Shown: one piece after another, positions 1 to 12,212 of the stretch
Position numbering within the stretch: the stretch's first letter is position 1
Layout: each line of letters opens with the position of its first letter
NCBI GenBank assembly: GCA_964020155.1
Contig: OZ026556.1
Coordinates: 852,501 to 916,500, forward strand
Source of the DNA: Chondrilla cf. caribensis
Taxonomy: Eukaryota > Porifera > Demospongiae > Chondrillida > Chondrillidae
Direction of reading: 5' to 3'
DNA: 64,000 nucleotides
Made by a program: the position numbers and the translations under genes
The notes under the pieces: model-generated
What the model was told of the DNA's origin: nothing
What the model saw: the letters and a program-made list of their open reading frames with translations, nothing else
Databases searched by the model: none

Positions 1-165
1 ACCGATCTTGCAACAACATCACTGATCATGTAGGGCCATCACCGATCATGTAGTGCCATCACCAAACTTGTAGCACCATCACCGATCATGTAGTACCATC
101 ACCGATCTTACAGCACCATCACTGATCATGTAGTGCCATCACTGATCATGTAGGTCTATCATCAT
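1..165. repeat. About 21-bp minisatellite in hydrolase H0 intron
   Basis: Tandem units of the type gtagtgccatcaccgatcat repeat with small changes. The same repeat fills the equivalent intron of H1 at about 12600-12835. Confidence 0.85.
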
Positions 166-987
166 ATTCATCACAACACATTCTTGTGGGAGGGTATATC
201 CTTAGGAGGACCACACCTACGTACATATACTGCTTACTTCATACAGAGTATTGATTGTGATATTATTGGTACCTAGTGTTGAGTATAATGTTATGTTCCT
301 TGCGTCACTTGCACTTGAAGCAATGTGTGTGGGTGAATGCATGTGGTATTATGAATCCAGGGTCCTTCATCTGGTTCCTTCACTGCTAGGGATTTGGACA
401 CTGCGATATCCTTACGAATGCTGGCTGGGAAAGTAAGTGTGACTGAGGGATGTTTCCATGGTGATGTATCATAAGTAATTGTTTTTCCTGAAAATGTAGA
501 GTGCTGAGTTGTAAGCAGTCATGTGACCATGCACACACCAGCATATTGTGTCATCATCTATGAATATGTACTGTACAGAGTGTGTCATTGTGATCTTACT
601 TGTGAGTGCTGTACAAAGTGCATTATTGTCTCTGTGTTGTACAAGACATACCACTACCTCATCTACGTATACATATGTACCGTACAAGGTGTGTCATCAC
701 CACCTCACCAGTGAGTGCTGTACAAGTTGTTTCATCGTCACTGTACCTGTGTGTATGGCCTGTCATCATCTCCGCTCTCCCTACTTGTGGTAGTTTGTCA
801 CCTTACTCACATGTGCAAGACGGACGAACACAACGATCGAGTGCTCTACAGACACACTGTCTCCGGTGTGATGTCCGCCTTCTTCGGGACCTATGTACAG
901 GGGAACAGGGACCAGCTGCAGTATGTCACAAACTCCTCCCTCATTCCCATCCCAGTCACTGATTTCCTTGCTGATGTGGACTGCTAA
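1..987 (+). CDS. Secreted alpha/beta-hydrolase-like protein, 3' end (copy H0)
   Basis: Only the last two coding exons lie in the window. Exon 390-432 (43 nt) encodes the GFGHCDIL stretch, and exon 794-987 encodes the C-terminus ending DFLADVDC before TAA at 985-987. A 1-nt leftover plus the acceptor at 791-793 (ttgtggtag) restores the frame. The same two exons occur in H1 at 12904-12946 and 13761-13954, where the upstream exons carry a GHSGG nucleophile elbow. GFGHCD is therefore the likely catalytic-His motif of an alpha/beta hydrolase (family assignment inferred from motifs, not searched). The gene converges on RTK1. The 21-bp and 38-bp intronic minisatellites are shorter than those of H1. 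Confidence 0.65.
545..740. repeat. About 38-bp minisatellite in last intron of H0
   Basis: Degenerate units built around tgtacaaggtgtgtcatc occur here in a few copies. The matching intron of H1 holds a much larger array. Confidence 0.75.
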
Positions 988-1663
988 TAATTGTTAGTTT
1001 TGTGTGTATAGAAATAATCACTTGTCTCATTTAGTGTGATGACATTGCTAAAATTTAAGGTTAATTGTTTAATTTTTGTAACCATACTAATTGCACTTGT
1101 ATGACAACACTCATGTGCACGCATATGGAGATGGTTTGATCAATTGCAATCCGTAAAGTGGTATTTCGTAAACCCTTCAGCAAGAAGTCATATTAAATCG
1201 TGTCTACACATACCAAATAGCAGTATTGAAATAGCTCACATGCATGCATGTGCGACAATCTTCATAATGGTTTCTGTATGAGTATACGTACATACGTTCA
1301 TCTATACATAGCTGTCACTCGCACACACAACACTATCACATTATTGTATTATTGTATTATATAATATACGTATGTACATAGCAAAATAATTATATAATAT
1401 ACTCTGATTCAAAAATTGGCATACAATATATTAACACATCATGCATACATACATGTGTACTGTATACAATGTTCCATGCAATACTGTGCTGTCACACACA
1501 CTTTCTTCTTTTCCAAGAGTTCACAGTTGCTACAATCCAGGATATAAAATAACACAAACAAACATGCAAAAATAAACAAAAAGGGGAAACCGAATTTGCA
1601 GTTCGAGTGTTTCAAGTTACATCACAAAAAAACTACGTATAAACTTTAAAGGTGACACACTAT
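988..1663. other. Convergent intergenic spacer between H0 and RTK1
   Basis: No coding exon is visible. The spacer holds the 3' flanks of two convergent genes and is AT-rich. The stretch near 1465-1500 (tgttccatgcaatactgtgc) recurs downstream of RTK2, RTK3 and RTK4. In RTK3 and RTK4 it lies just beyond a junction with ELAC2 sequence. Confidence 0.6.
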
Positions 1664-1945
1664 TCACTTAGTGATGTATTTACATTGAAGATCTTTATAC
1701 AGTCCTCTTCCCTCTAATAGAGGGTCTCCTAGCACTTTTGAGTGGGAACTGATAATATCCTCCTCTTTCCATGACAGCAACAGACGCTCTGACTTACAGA
1801 ATTCTCCAAGAATGTCACCAGCACTGGGTCTATCCTTGGGAGTGTAGTTCCTGTACATGGATATAGGACAGGTGGTCACATGTACATGACATGTGTAGTA
1901 CATGTGTGCCTATGCACATTGAACACATGTACGTACATATACACA

Positions 1946-2029
<84 letters not shown>

Positions 2030-5000
2030 TACCTACCAACAATTCACCATTACTTCATACACTGCTCTAGGACAACCAGGAGGAGGAGGGAGACAGTACT
2101 TGCGTCGTAAGAGCTGTATCATCTGTATCCATAATATACGTACATACAACATGCATGAAATACCATCTGATACGTTCAGATGTATGTACATGCGTATGTG
2201 CATACTTGTATACATACATATATCTCACAGATAATGCTATACACACGTAAACATGGATGTACACACACCAAAAACCACAACACACACCTCTTGTGTGTCC
2301 ACCTCTTCAAACGGTTTGTGTCCCAGTGACCAGATCTCATACATCAACATACCATAGCTCCACACATCGGAGTTGGTAGAGTACTTCTTATAAAAGATAG
2401 TTTCAGGGGCTGTCCACTTGAGGGGTATTTTGCTGCCTTTCTTCAAAGCGTAGTAGTTGTTATCTTCCAGGTCACGTGTCATTCCGAAATCAGAAATCTA
2501 GAATCGAAAAGGTAATAATTTCATTTGTACATATAATTCAAATAAGTTTCATAAGCTTAACCTCAACCTAATTTGTAATGGAAAGTAATAACAAATCCAA
2601 AACAAAGTTCTATTCTTGCACACTTGATACCAGTTATGTTCCCAAATACTGACATTAAGTCACATACTGTATGTAATAGCTAAAGTACGTACCTCTGGAG
2701 AAGCTGTAGCGGATACAGACACCTTTGCCTGATTGACACCTTCGGCTTCACCCTCGGTATCAATTAGGCAAAGGTGTCTGTATATCGGCTACAGCTTCTC
2801 AAGAGGTACTTTAGTTATTATGTGGTATGTTGTGTCAATCAGTTGCTATTTAGTGGTTAAGACATGGGCACGAGGGCATTATGACATTTAAAATACCGAG
2901 TCCCGAGGGCGCGAAGCGCCCGAGGGCGAGTGTATTTTATATGTCATAATGCCGAGTGTCCATGTCTTAACCATTATAGCATCCGTTGCTAACACTTTAT
3001 ACTGTTGCTAGCGCTTTATACAATATAAAATTGCTGTATAATAGTACTGTTTCTATGGTAACGGATGCTATAAATTTTAAAAGTGCACCTTTGGTTGAGC
3101 AATGATTACTATAGACATGTGAATAGGAAATAACCAATTATCCACAATGGAACATCGAATGAAGTGTGCATACATCAGGAATGTGTGTACTGCTATTCCT
3201 TTGAAGTCACCCACACAACATACCACATGGTAGACTTGTATCCTGGTTGAGGGTTTAGATCAAAGGAAAACTGTGCGTACATAAGCCATGTAACCTACGT
3301 AGGTCAGTGATACAGCACAGGTCACCAGACAGGTTTCATTGTTAGGATTAATTGCGTGAGAACAAGGCAGGAAATTAGTAAACACATTTCTATTACATAT
3401 AATACGTTGTATTGGACTATGCGCATATTTGCTGTATAAATAGTCTATCATTCACCATACCAGGATACAAGTTAGTTATATCCTGCCTAGGTGTGCTGTA
3501 GCAGATAAAGTGCTAATAGATTAGCACTTTATATCTGCTACAGCACACCTAGGCAGGATATAACCATTACATGTACCACACTACAAATCGTTATCTTCTA
3601 CATTCTTCAAAAGTGTCAATGTCATTATGCTTCCAAATCTCCGCACAAATTAGGAGTGATTACGTCCATGTACCTACCTACACCTATCCTGCTTACACTA
3701 CACCCATTGAACACACCCTGACCACACACCCTCATCAGACCACACCCTCCTCACCTTACAGTTGAGGTCCTTATCCAACAAGATGTTCCTTGCTGCAATA
3801 TCTCTGTGTACAAAGGACTTCCGGGATAGACAAGCTAGACCGTCCACCACTTGTTTACAAAACTGGAGTAGTAAACTGGGGAGGTCAGGACTGGACAGTT
3901 GAGATGGACTGGAGGAGGAGGAGGAGGACACAGTGTGTGGAGGAGGAGGAGGAGGACACAGTGTGTGGAGGAGGAGGAGGACACAGTGTGTGGAGGAGGA
4001 GGAGGACACAGTGTGTGGAGGAGGAGGAGAAACTCAGTAATTAACTAACTCACGTCTTGTTGATGGAATCGACATAATCCTTCAGATCCCCACCGGGGAG
4101 GAGTTCCATCAACATCATTTTCTGCATGAAACGTACAAGATATTGTTGGTATATACACTGCTTCAGTTTGTGCAAAATGCTGTGAGATCACATGAACATC
4201 TTCAATATTAGTAACTGTTGGGGTATTATATATGCAAATATTGCTGTATATGTATGTACGTATATACGTACATACAATACTAAAAACTATGATAGTAGTG
4301 GCCCAATACCATTCATACACACAATACTGTAAGTGAGCAAGTCATGTGTACCTACGTACGGTAGGCGCCAAAATAAACTTTGCGTTCCGTTTCGTACAGA
4401 CGAATACGAAACGGTCGAACGGATCGTTCCGTTTTCGTCTTTTTTCCGTCCGTCCGTACCGTTTCGTTTCGTTCTATTCCTCAAAAAACGAACGGTGTTG
4501 ATCAACGCTAACTAACACATAATTTTATAAACGTGTGTACATTTAGTCGTGTATCATTCAAGTCCGATTTACGTACTTCGGAGAGACGTGCGATGAAGCA
4601 ACCATAGTCTACAGCCATTATAGAAAGCAGAGTATTATAGTTCGCTATTCAAATGGCATCAAATCACCTACTATCCAAGTTCGTTTGAGAGAAGAAGGAA
4701 TTAGTACAACAGGGATGGGTCATGCGTCGAGGTGAGTTCACTGGATCGATCGATCGAGAAACGCCATTTTCTTCATTCCGGAAGATGCCTTCACTGCTTA
4801 GATCATAGAAACTGAGTATCTATGCTTAGATGAATCCATTTGTGGTAGTTTTATTCGGTACTAAAGCGATGAGACCTTTATAATCGAATATCTAGCCAAA
4901 TCGTTCTGTACTTTGATAGAATACGTTCAAATCAACACATTTCGTTCTCTCCGTCTTTTCGCAAGTTCCGTTTTGTTCCGTTCCGTTCCGGTTTAGTTTT

Positions 5001-6794
5001 TTTTCCGTAGGCAAAAAGTACGAAGCTGCGTTTAGACGGAACGGAACGCAAAGTTTATTTTGGCGCCTACCGTATGTCCCTAATGAGGTGCCTGGCACCT
5101 CAAGCACACACCTAATACATGAGTATATATCTGTAGGTACAAGTGGCTGCACAGACCAAGTGAACAGCTACCACAACTCCCTCTACATTTACGCATAGTG
5201 CTACATATCTTACAATGCACTGCACTTTGACTCTGACTCATCCTGTTACAAAATTGTTTGTCACTTTGAGTGGAAATCAGCATAATAATTATTATACGCA
5301 CATATTTGGTATTATATACAGTGCTTCATGGCATGTGGTTGTGTCCCACAGATACCTGTACAGAATCCTTACACACAGGTACACACTCATAATATTATGT
5401 ATGTACCTACGTACGTAGTACGTACAACTGGGTACAAACTCACCGGTTCTTCAATGGTGACCACTCCTATCAACCTCACAACATGTCTGTGTTTGAACTG
5501 GCCCAGATTAGCTGCTTCTTGGAGGAGCTTGGTCCTCTCTTCAGCAGGAGCTCCCTTCTTCACCAACTTCACAGCCACATCAAGACTTCTCTCTTTAGAC
5601 ACCTTCAACTCTGCTTTGTACACTTCTCCAAACTGGCCCTCTCCTAACTTCTTTGAGAGTGTGACACTAGCACGAGGTATCTCCTGGTAGCCCCACTGGG
5701 CCATTTGAGCGTATATCTCCTCTTCTTGTGTGCCAGGTTCCCAGTAAATCTCAGGCTCAGTTGCTGATGTCTCATATAATGACTCTACAGTACTGTTGAC
5801 TGTATTTACTGGCAGTGTGTACGGCTGTGTGTGTGTGTGTATGTGTGCATGTGTGAGGGGGGAGGGAGAGAGCACTTAGTACATGTATGTGACCATACAA
5901 ACCACTTGATGGTACGTAGTTAAGTATAGATTCTTCACACATAGGGTTCTGACACACAAGCAACAAAACACAGGTCACACTATGAGTGTCTGAGTGTGTG
6001 CCAGATAAGTGGGAAAATACATGTACGTATGAATGCGCATTTAAATACTAAGCAATAGTAGACTTTCTGAAGGCTATGTGACATTGATAGTGAAGTTGAG
6101 ACTGATATATATACACCATACAGTGGAGGGTTTGACCAGAGAGGAAGCTATGGGTTACAGAAGGTTCAGGTTCTTGTGGAAATACTCCCATACACACACA
6201 CACCTGTGCAACCTCACTAATGCATCCAGGATTACTGAAAGATGTATGTGCTGTGATCTCTAAGGAGTTCATCTTCCTTCTCTGGTTCTGAAAAGATACA
6301 CATTCAAAAGTTCAATATTGAAATAATTATGTGACGTCATATACTGAGAAAATAATAGCTGAGGGAATTGATAGCAAGCCACATGGAATGTTTTGAGGAG
6401 GATAGTCTACTTGCAAAGTGTGGTAATGTTACTATCAGCACCAACAGTCCAGTGTTCTGCTTGTGAGATTACTAAGACTCTCATAATCACATGCGTACGT
6501 ATCCGGCCGTGTCATCAAATACAATTAATTTACAAATTGATCGCAACCAGACACCAGCAAGGATTGTCAACAGTGGAGTGCAATGTAGTATACAACACAT
6601 TTCACCTACCATTGTGGGGACATGGCCGTAAACAGGACCAGAGAGGGTATTGTCCCGCACCTGTAGTTTGATAAATTGAGATTCAGAATTTGAACAGGAC
6701 AAACATTCACACATACAGTCTAGAATAACAACACCCTGCTATATGGATCAGAATAAGCACATGCAATTTAATGTGTCTTGTTCATATGTATGCG

Positions 6795-6831
<37 letters not shown>

Positions 6832-9800
6832 TACAGACCAGTGCCCTCACAGACGGTGGGTGGTGGACGTCTTCTGATGAAATCTCATATGCTTCTTGGT
6901 ACTCATGATCGCTGGTGTCCCCCCGGGGGACAGTTTGAGAATCAGTGATGGTGACATTCGAGTACAATCGGTCACTTCTGTCACAGACATCATTGGACAG
7001 TGATTCAGGGCCTTGAATAACATCATATCCCTTGCTATCACAGGAAGTCTTTAGAGTGTTCTGTGGTGTCTCGTACTGCAAAGCTGATTTGTTAGCGATG
7101 ACATCATCGTAGTCCATTGGTCCATTAATATCAGTCGTTTCATAGTGTCCGTTACTGGGTACCATGTGTCGTCCATTCCCTACACCCAAATGTATGTAGA
7201 ACAATAGTGACATTTAATCATGAGCATGTACACAGGTCTGAGTCTGTGTGTGCAACAACTACTACTCTTTGTATACGTACGCATGTACAGCAGTGCTGTC
7301 ACGATGCAGAAGCACAATGACCATATACACACAGTATACTATGCTGTGACACCCTGGTAACAGGTATGTATGTACGTGTACCTAAATCCCATCTCAAGGC
7401 ATTAGACAATGCGGGTATGTACATATGTACAATAATGCATTGAATTGAAGGCCAATGGTATGAAAATGGATGGAATGTTTGTCCAAACATCACTTGTCCT
7501 CACACAGTCTCCCTGCCATGTACTAGTTGACACACATATTCCTTGCAGTGTGCAGGATCCCATGTGAAATGAACATGGTGCCACAACCCTAACCTGGACA
7601 CTGCGACAGTCCCAAATGATATGGTTGATTGGGTTCACACAGAGAATCCCTTATAATTGATCATAAGGTTTCAAGTACTAAGTAATCAGTGCATAATGTA
7701 ATAAAACAAATACACAAAGCAGAACATTATTATAACAATTATAATGTACTATAACATACGTATTCATGGTGGTATCACAGCCACTGTTATCCAACGTGAA
7801 TGTACATACATAATACACTTAGCGGAACAGGGAGCATTGCAACAAAGGTCATCACAATAATATTTCAATGACAAGTACCATACATACTCTCATACTATAA
7901 TCATTAGTAGAACACTACAGCCTTCATGTAGTGTAATTGTACATATTACACTTATACTGGACCTGGTGGTATCACAACTAGCATCATCACAGTAAGATGA
8001 GACATATTCACATGATGAACTCACTGACAGTATCATAGCTATAGTCTGGTGGAGACTCGTAGACAGCTCTGAGCGACACTTTTCCAGAGTTCTTCCTCCT
8101 CATGCTGACAACGACTATCACGATTATCACGACAGCTACAACTACAGCCAGGATGAACAGGACTAGCACCACAGCAATGGGCACACCTACAGGAATATCT
8201 GATCCACTGGGATCAGATGTAGGCATTCCAATAGAATTGGTAGTTGTAATTATTGCAGATGCTGTCCCAGAGGATGATGAAGGTGTAGTAGTTCGCACAC
8301 CAGGTTGACTAACTGTGACTGGTCCTGCAATGATGTTGCTCCTTGAACACTCTGTACAGCTCACTACACACAGTAGATTCGGAACAGAACACAGAAATGT
8401 AGGAGGATGCTTACACTATCTTCCATGCACACCATACACTACGCACATGTACTACACTACACACTCACTTGACAAGCTCTCACCTGTGCTACTAGTGGAC
8501 ATGGCTGTACTGGATGAGGTGGGACTGGTAGGGTTCAGTGATGAAGATGGCTCTACTCGTTCTAATGATGTTGGTAGGATCGTTGTTCTCCTTGGACACT
8601 CCATACAGCTCACTACACACAGTAGATAACCACAAACACAGTGCATGATGAGAATACAGTACTGAATGTACTAACATGAGATAAGACAACTCACCAGAAA
8701 CAGACATCAGTGGAACACTTGTTACAGTTGCTGTTAAGGTGACTACACTAGCTGTTAGAGAGTTAACTGATGTTAGTACAGAGTGAGTGCTGAAGGAGTT
8801 TGTACGGTGAACGTCAAGAAAATCCCTATTGTTAGGATAGTAGAATCCCAGTACATCTCCAGGAGAGAATGTGAATCCAATTGATGTCAAAGTGTATGTA
8901 CGTACGACCTGATCAACACGAGTAGTCACAACAGAACTGGTTACTTTAGTGAACACAGTAGATCGTGTAGGATCAGAACGGAAGAGCTGGAGTTCTATGA
9001 CTCTGTCTCTGCTACCACCACCACCAGCACCCTGTCCCACTATGGTCCAATCTGTTATTTTTCCACATCCAGTGAAGTTCATTGTTGGAATGATGTATTG
9101 CGTGTTGGAAGAGAAAGTACCAGTACTTCTCGGTGGTGGGAAGGAGGGAACCTCACAGGTACCTAGTGCATAACAAGGAAAACAACAATAATTATTATAA
9201 TACTGCAAGTGTACGACAAATCAGGGTACATTGTCCTCAACTCAGTGAAGGTGGATTGCAAAAATAAGGCTTTTGAATAAGCCACACATTGGATGACCAA
9301 GGTGTGATTATATGCCCCTTTGATATCAAGGGTCACACACAGCACTTGGATTGTTAAATTAACCTGACAGCTGATATGGTTATGAGTTTAATAGGCTACT
9401 TTAGTGCGAGTAAATGTCCACGAAATCACCGAGTACAATAGACGGATAGTACCAGCTGTATCAGTTATATCACTGAGGTTCACAGGCTATAGATTTACGA
9501 TTACATCACACGTCACGCTCAACGTATTTTCACTAGCTGTAACTGAGTCTACAGGTGAAATGGACACGTCATGCGTATTGAATAGTATGATGACCAGTGC
9601 AATACCGAATCTTACATTAGAAGTCATACCAGTCCAGTTACACGCGGTCAACACACACGGAGGTACGCACGTTCCAAAGCCGGTCAGGCTAAAGGACGTA
9701 CAATGTACTTGGAACTTCTGCTACAGCAGACATTCGGGTCGCGCTTGTACGAGTATATTCCAACGATACTGAAAGCAACTGAGAGATCTATACAAAGAAA

Positions 9801-9987
9801 CACGTCTGAATGGGATCCGAGCGAGACAATAGCGAAGAGTTTCGGTTGGTGGAAACAGTTTCAACTTGATTTATCACAAGCTATTTTCCGAAAGTGTAAA
9901 CTTACCGCTTGCGCCATTCCCAGGAAAATAATGACAGAGACCCAACGCCAAGATCAGGCAGAAAGGAGGGCAGAAATCCATTTCCAT
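1664..9987 (-). CDS. Receptor tyrosine kinase, copy 1 (RTK1)
   Basis: Thirteen phase-consistent coding exons (5'->3': 9906-9987, 8695-9162, 8469-8612, 8025-8363, 6839-7179, 6610-6660, 6218-6287, 5444-5799, 4054-4121, 3755-3908, 2288-2497, 2037-2113, 1664-1850) give about 848 aa. Order: leader, ectodomain (GTCEVPSFPP...MNFTGCG), Ser/Thr stalk, transmembrane helix about 290-318 followed by MRRKN, and a Tyr-rich juxtamembrane region (MDYDDV, LQYETP, HEYQEA, PVYGHV). The kinase is about 545-810, with LGEGQFGEV, VAVK, HRDIAARN, DFG, tandem YY, WTAPE and CW...RP. All catalytic residues are present. Unlike RTK2-4, the leader (MEMDFCPPFCLILALG...) and TM exon are different; the TM exon begins with the same SC-x-EC-x-R start as the stalk exon, suggesting exon duplication. 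The first exon is inferred from phase and signal-peptide character. A membrane signalling receptor of unknown ligand. Confidence 0.9.
1949..2027. repeat. (AC)n microsatellite, RTK1 penultimate intron
   Basis: An uninterrupted AC run, read as (GU)n in the RTK1 transcript just after the splice donor. Equivalent runs occur in RTK2, RTK3 and RTK4. Confidence 0.95.
2674..2820. mobile_element. Foldback (inverted-repeat) element 1
   Basis: Two arms of about 60 bp are inverted copies (left cctctggagaagctgtagc; right gctacagcttctcaagagg), separated by a short loop near 2750. The element is absent from the same intron of RTK2-4, so it inserted after duplication. Confidence 0.8.
2855..2972. mobile_element. 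Foldback element 2 with GC-rich palindromic core
   Basis: The arms ggttaagacatgg...gcattatgaca and its inverted copy ending ccatgtcttaacc flank a palindromic core (gggcgcgaagcgccc, near 2908). Found only in RTK1. Confidence 0.8.
2975..3073. mobile_element. Small terminal-inverted-repeat element
   Basis: Termini ttatagcatccgttg and acggatgctataa are inverted copies about 100 bp apart. It lies directly beside foldback element 2 and may be part of the same insertion. Confidence 0.55.
3234..3471. mobile_element. Short TIR element in RTK1 intron
   Basis: acttgtatcctggt at the left and accaggatacaagt at the right are perfect inverted repeats about 238 bp apart. There is no coding content. Confidence 0.5.
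3475..3564. mobile_element. Near-perfect 90-bp palindrome (foldback element)
   Basis: gttatatcctgcctaggtgt opens the element and its inverted copy ending aggcaggatataac closes it. The arms are about 43 bp with only a couple of mismatches. It is unique to RTK1. Confidence 0.8.
3909..4053. repeat. GGA-rich minisatellite forming a whole RTK1 intron
   Basis: Units of about 25 bp (gaggaggacacagtgtgtg) fill this intron. On the gene strand the TCC tract runs into the splice acceptor (..tcctccag), so the repeat supplies the polypyrimidine tract. Intron sizes are 145, 197, 182 and 332 bp in RTK1-4. Confidence 0.85.
4359..5072. mobile_element. 714-bp TIR transposon, TA target duplication
   Basis: Inverted termini of about 30 bp start CGGTAGGCGCCAAAATAAAC, flanked by TA on both sides. 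The empty site is visible in RTK4 (ccgtatgtccc, near 47510). No transposase is seen, so this is a non-autonomous Tc1/mariner- or pogo-like element inferred from the TA duplication. Confidence 0.75.
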
Positions 9988-10501
9988 CAACTCGAGGTCG
10001 GGAATCGTTAACCATATTCATAGCACTCATATTTGTTGACCACGCTGTTATCATAGCGCACATTCGGCGCCACATCATGCATAATTGCATAATAAGAAGA
10101 AACGGCTAAAATGGCAGCGTGACACAGGATGGAAGTTGGAACAGCGACGTCATTTCCAGACATTAGCATGTTACCACAGTTCGCTTTGTTCCCAAATGGC
10201 CGTTCCATAAGCTCAATCAGATATTGGGAATTTGGTTGCTGCAGCTGGGCTGTCATGGTAAATACAGACCCATCCGAATATTATCCTATGTCGACATTTA
10301 ACAGTGATGTTTTATCCTATAGGATAGAATGTTGCTGAACATTTGAGCTAGGAAAACGTTAAGTGCAAAATTTATCTTGCCCTGCCATGATACGTACGAT
10401 TGTCTACAGTCTGTCACGTGCTGGCCTCGTGTATCACCTGACCTGAACCACGTGACACTGTTTCTGTACATCGATGCTGCAAACGGTCCTGTACATTTCG
10501 A
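9988..10501. promoter_or_regulatory. Head-to-head intergenic region, RTK1 / hydrolase H1
   Basis: The inferred RTK1 leader exon and the H1 signal-peptide exon diverge from this 514-bp spacer. Position suggests a shared promoter. No specific element was identified. Confidence 0.4.
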
Positions 10502-11183
10502 ATGAAAATGAACGTTATTTTCTCCCTGGTAGTCTTCATCTGTGTTGCTGAAAGTACAGGTAAAATAATTTTCATAATATCGCCGTTTTTATCAGTAATT
10601 TATGATAGTGATGTGGTATTTATGGTAAAGGAACAACATTGCAACTCATGTTGCAATGTTGCTTCTTCTAATTATCATTATTGACTTTGCAACGCACAAT
10701 ATCAGTGACATGGCGGGGTATCAATGAAGGTGAAGGTCTAACACTAAGACCTGGTGTAGCCAGTTTACTAACATTACAGTGTACAGTGTAGGTTTGTGAA
10801 TAGGTCTCCTGTGATCATGAAGGTCACTAATGAGAAAGTAAAATTAAAATTGAAATTGAAATTGAATTATGAATGATTATATCTGTAGTGCTGTCATTAT
10901 GACTATATGTTTTATTTGACATGATTCCAAACCTTGTCGCTGTGAATGGCGTGTTCCTTTACGTTCATGTGTGCAGGCATTTATGTGTACCAGGGCAATC
11001 CATACACTGGGAAGCTACTTCCGTCCTCGTATTTAAACATTGGAGGCAAGGAGTACAAGGATGTGATTCCTTATTTCACAGAAGGTGTGTAGACTGTGTG
11101 ATGTACATGTCTTGATGTGTAGTGTTAGTGCTGATTAGCAGAACTGCTTCATGGATACATGTATACAAATGCATAATACACAC

Positions 11184-11239
<56 letters not shown>

Positions 11240-11960
11240 TGTGTGTGTGTTTTGACCAGTGTTGGTGTACTTATACCACATGTATACCTTGTATATATCC
11301 CAGCCCATCCTGGTCTGTAATGTGTACTCACATACACTGTGTACATATGCATGTATTGTACATGTATATGTACACTTCTGTATGTGCGTTCCAATAATGA
11401 CCCTAAAGTCCTCATGGTGACCAGCTAGTTAATTTCACATTTAGTTTTGGTCACCACATCCTGCCCAGTGTCTGTAGTACATAATATATCAACACCAAAT
11501 ACTGATGCATGCACACCCTCCAGGATGTGCTATGCTGACCCCGTGGTGACAAGGAAGAAAAAATGACCGATTTTATTGCTTGTCACCACAGCCTCCCCAG
11601 TGCCCATGTCATACGAATAATAATGCATATACTTTTGTATGTACATTCCAATAGAAGTGCTGTACACATTGTGGTTGACACCAGGTGATTGTACATTCTG
11701 TTGCTGGTAACCACAAGCTTCCCATACATACGTATGTCCTCATATTCGTTCATGTGTTTTATACCATATGTGCTACAGTTGAAATATAATTTGAATGAGA
11801 AAGTGTTCCCTGAGAAAATGATCGAGACAAAAGTGAACTGGTCGTATGTTGGGTTGGGAGGGCACTCTGGAGGAGGAGGAGCTGCACTGGATATGATCAT
11901 GAATGATACCAGCATCGCTAAGGTGAAGATGGTTGTTGGGAAACAATGCCTTGTCAATGA

Positions 11961-11999
<39 letters not shown>

Positions 12000-12023
12000 T
12001 TGTGTTTATGTGTGTGTGCGCGC

Positions 12024-12092
<69 letters not shown>

Positions 12093-12174
12093 CACATGGG
12101 TGCGTGTGTGCGTGTGTGATGCAAGTATGTGTTTGTACATGCATGCATGTGAAGTTGAATTCATGCAGTATATA

Positions 12175-12212
<38 letters not shown>

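Noticed and set aside
5895..5965. Possible extra RTK exon (NPMCEESIL) between juxtamembrane and kinase exons
   Set aside because: The acceptor is plausible, but the donor is not kept in RTK2 and RTK4. Exon phases already close without it when the GTGAGG/GTGAGA donor of the preceding exon is used.
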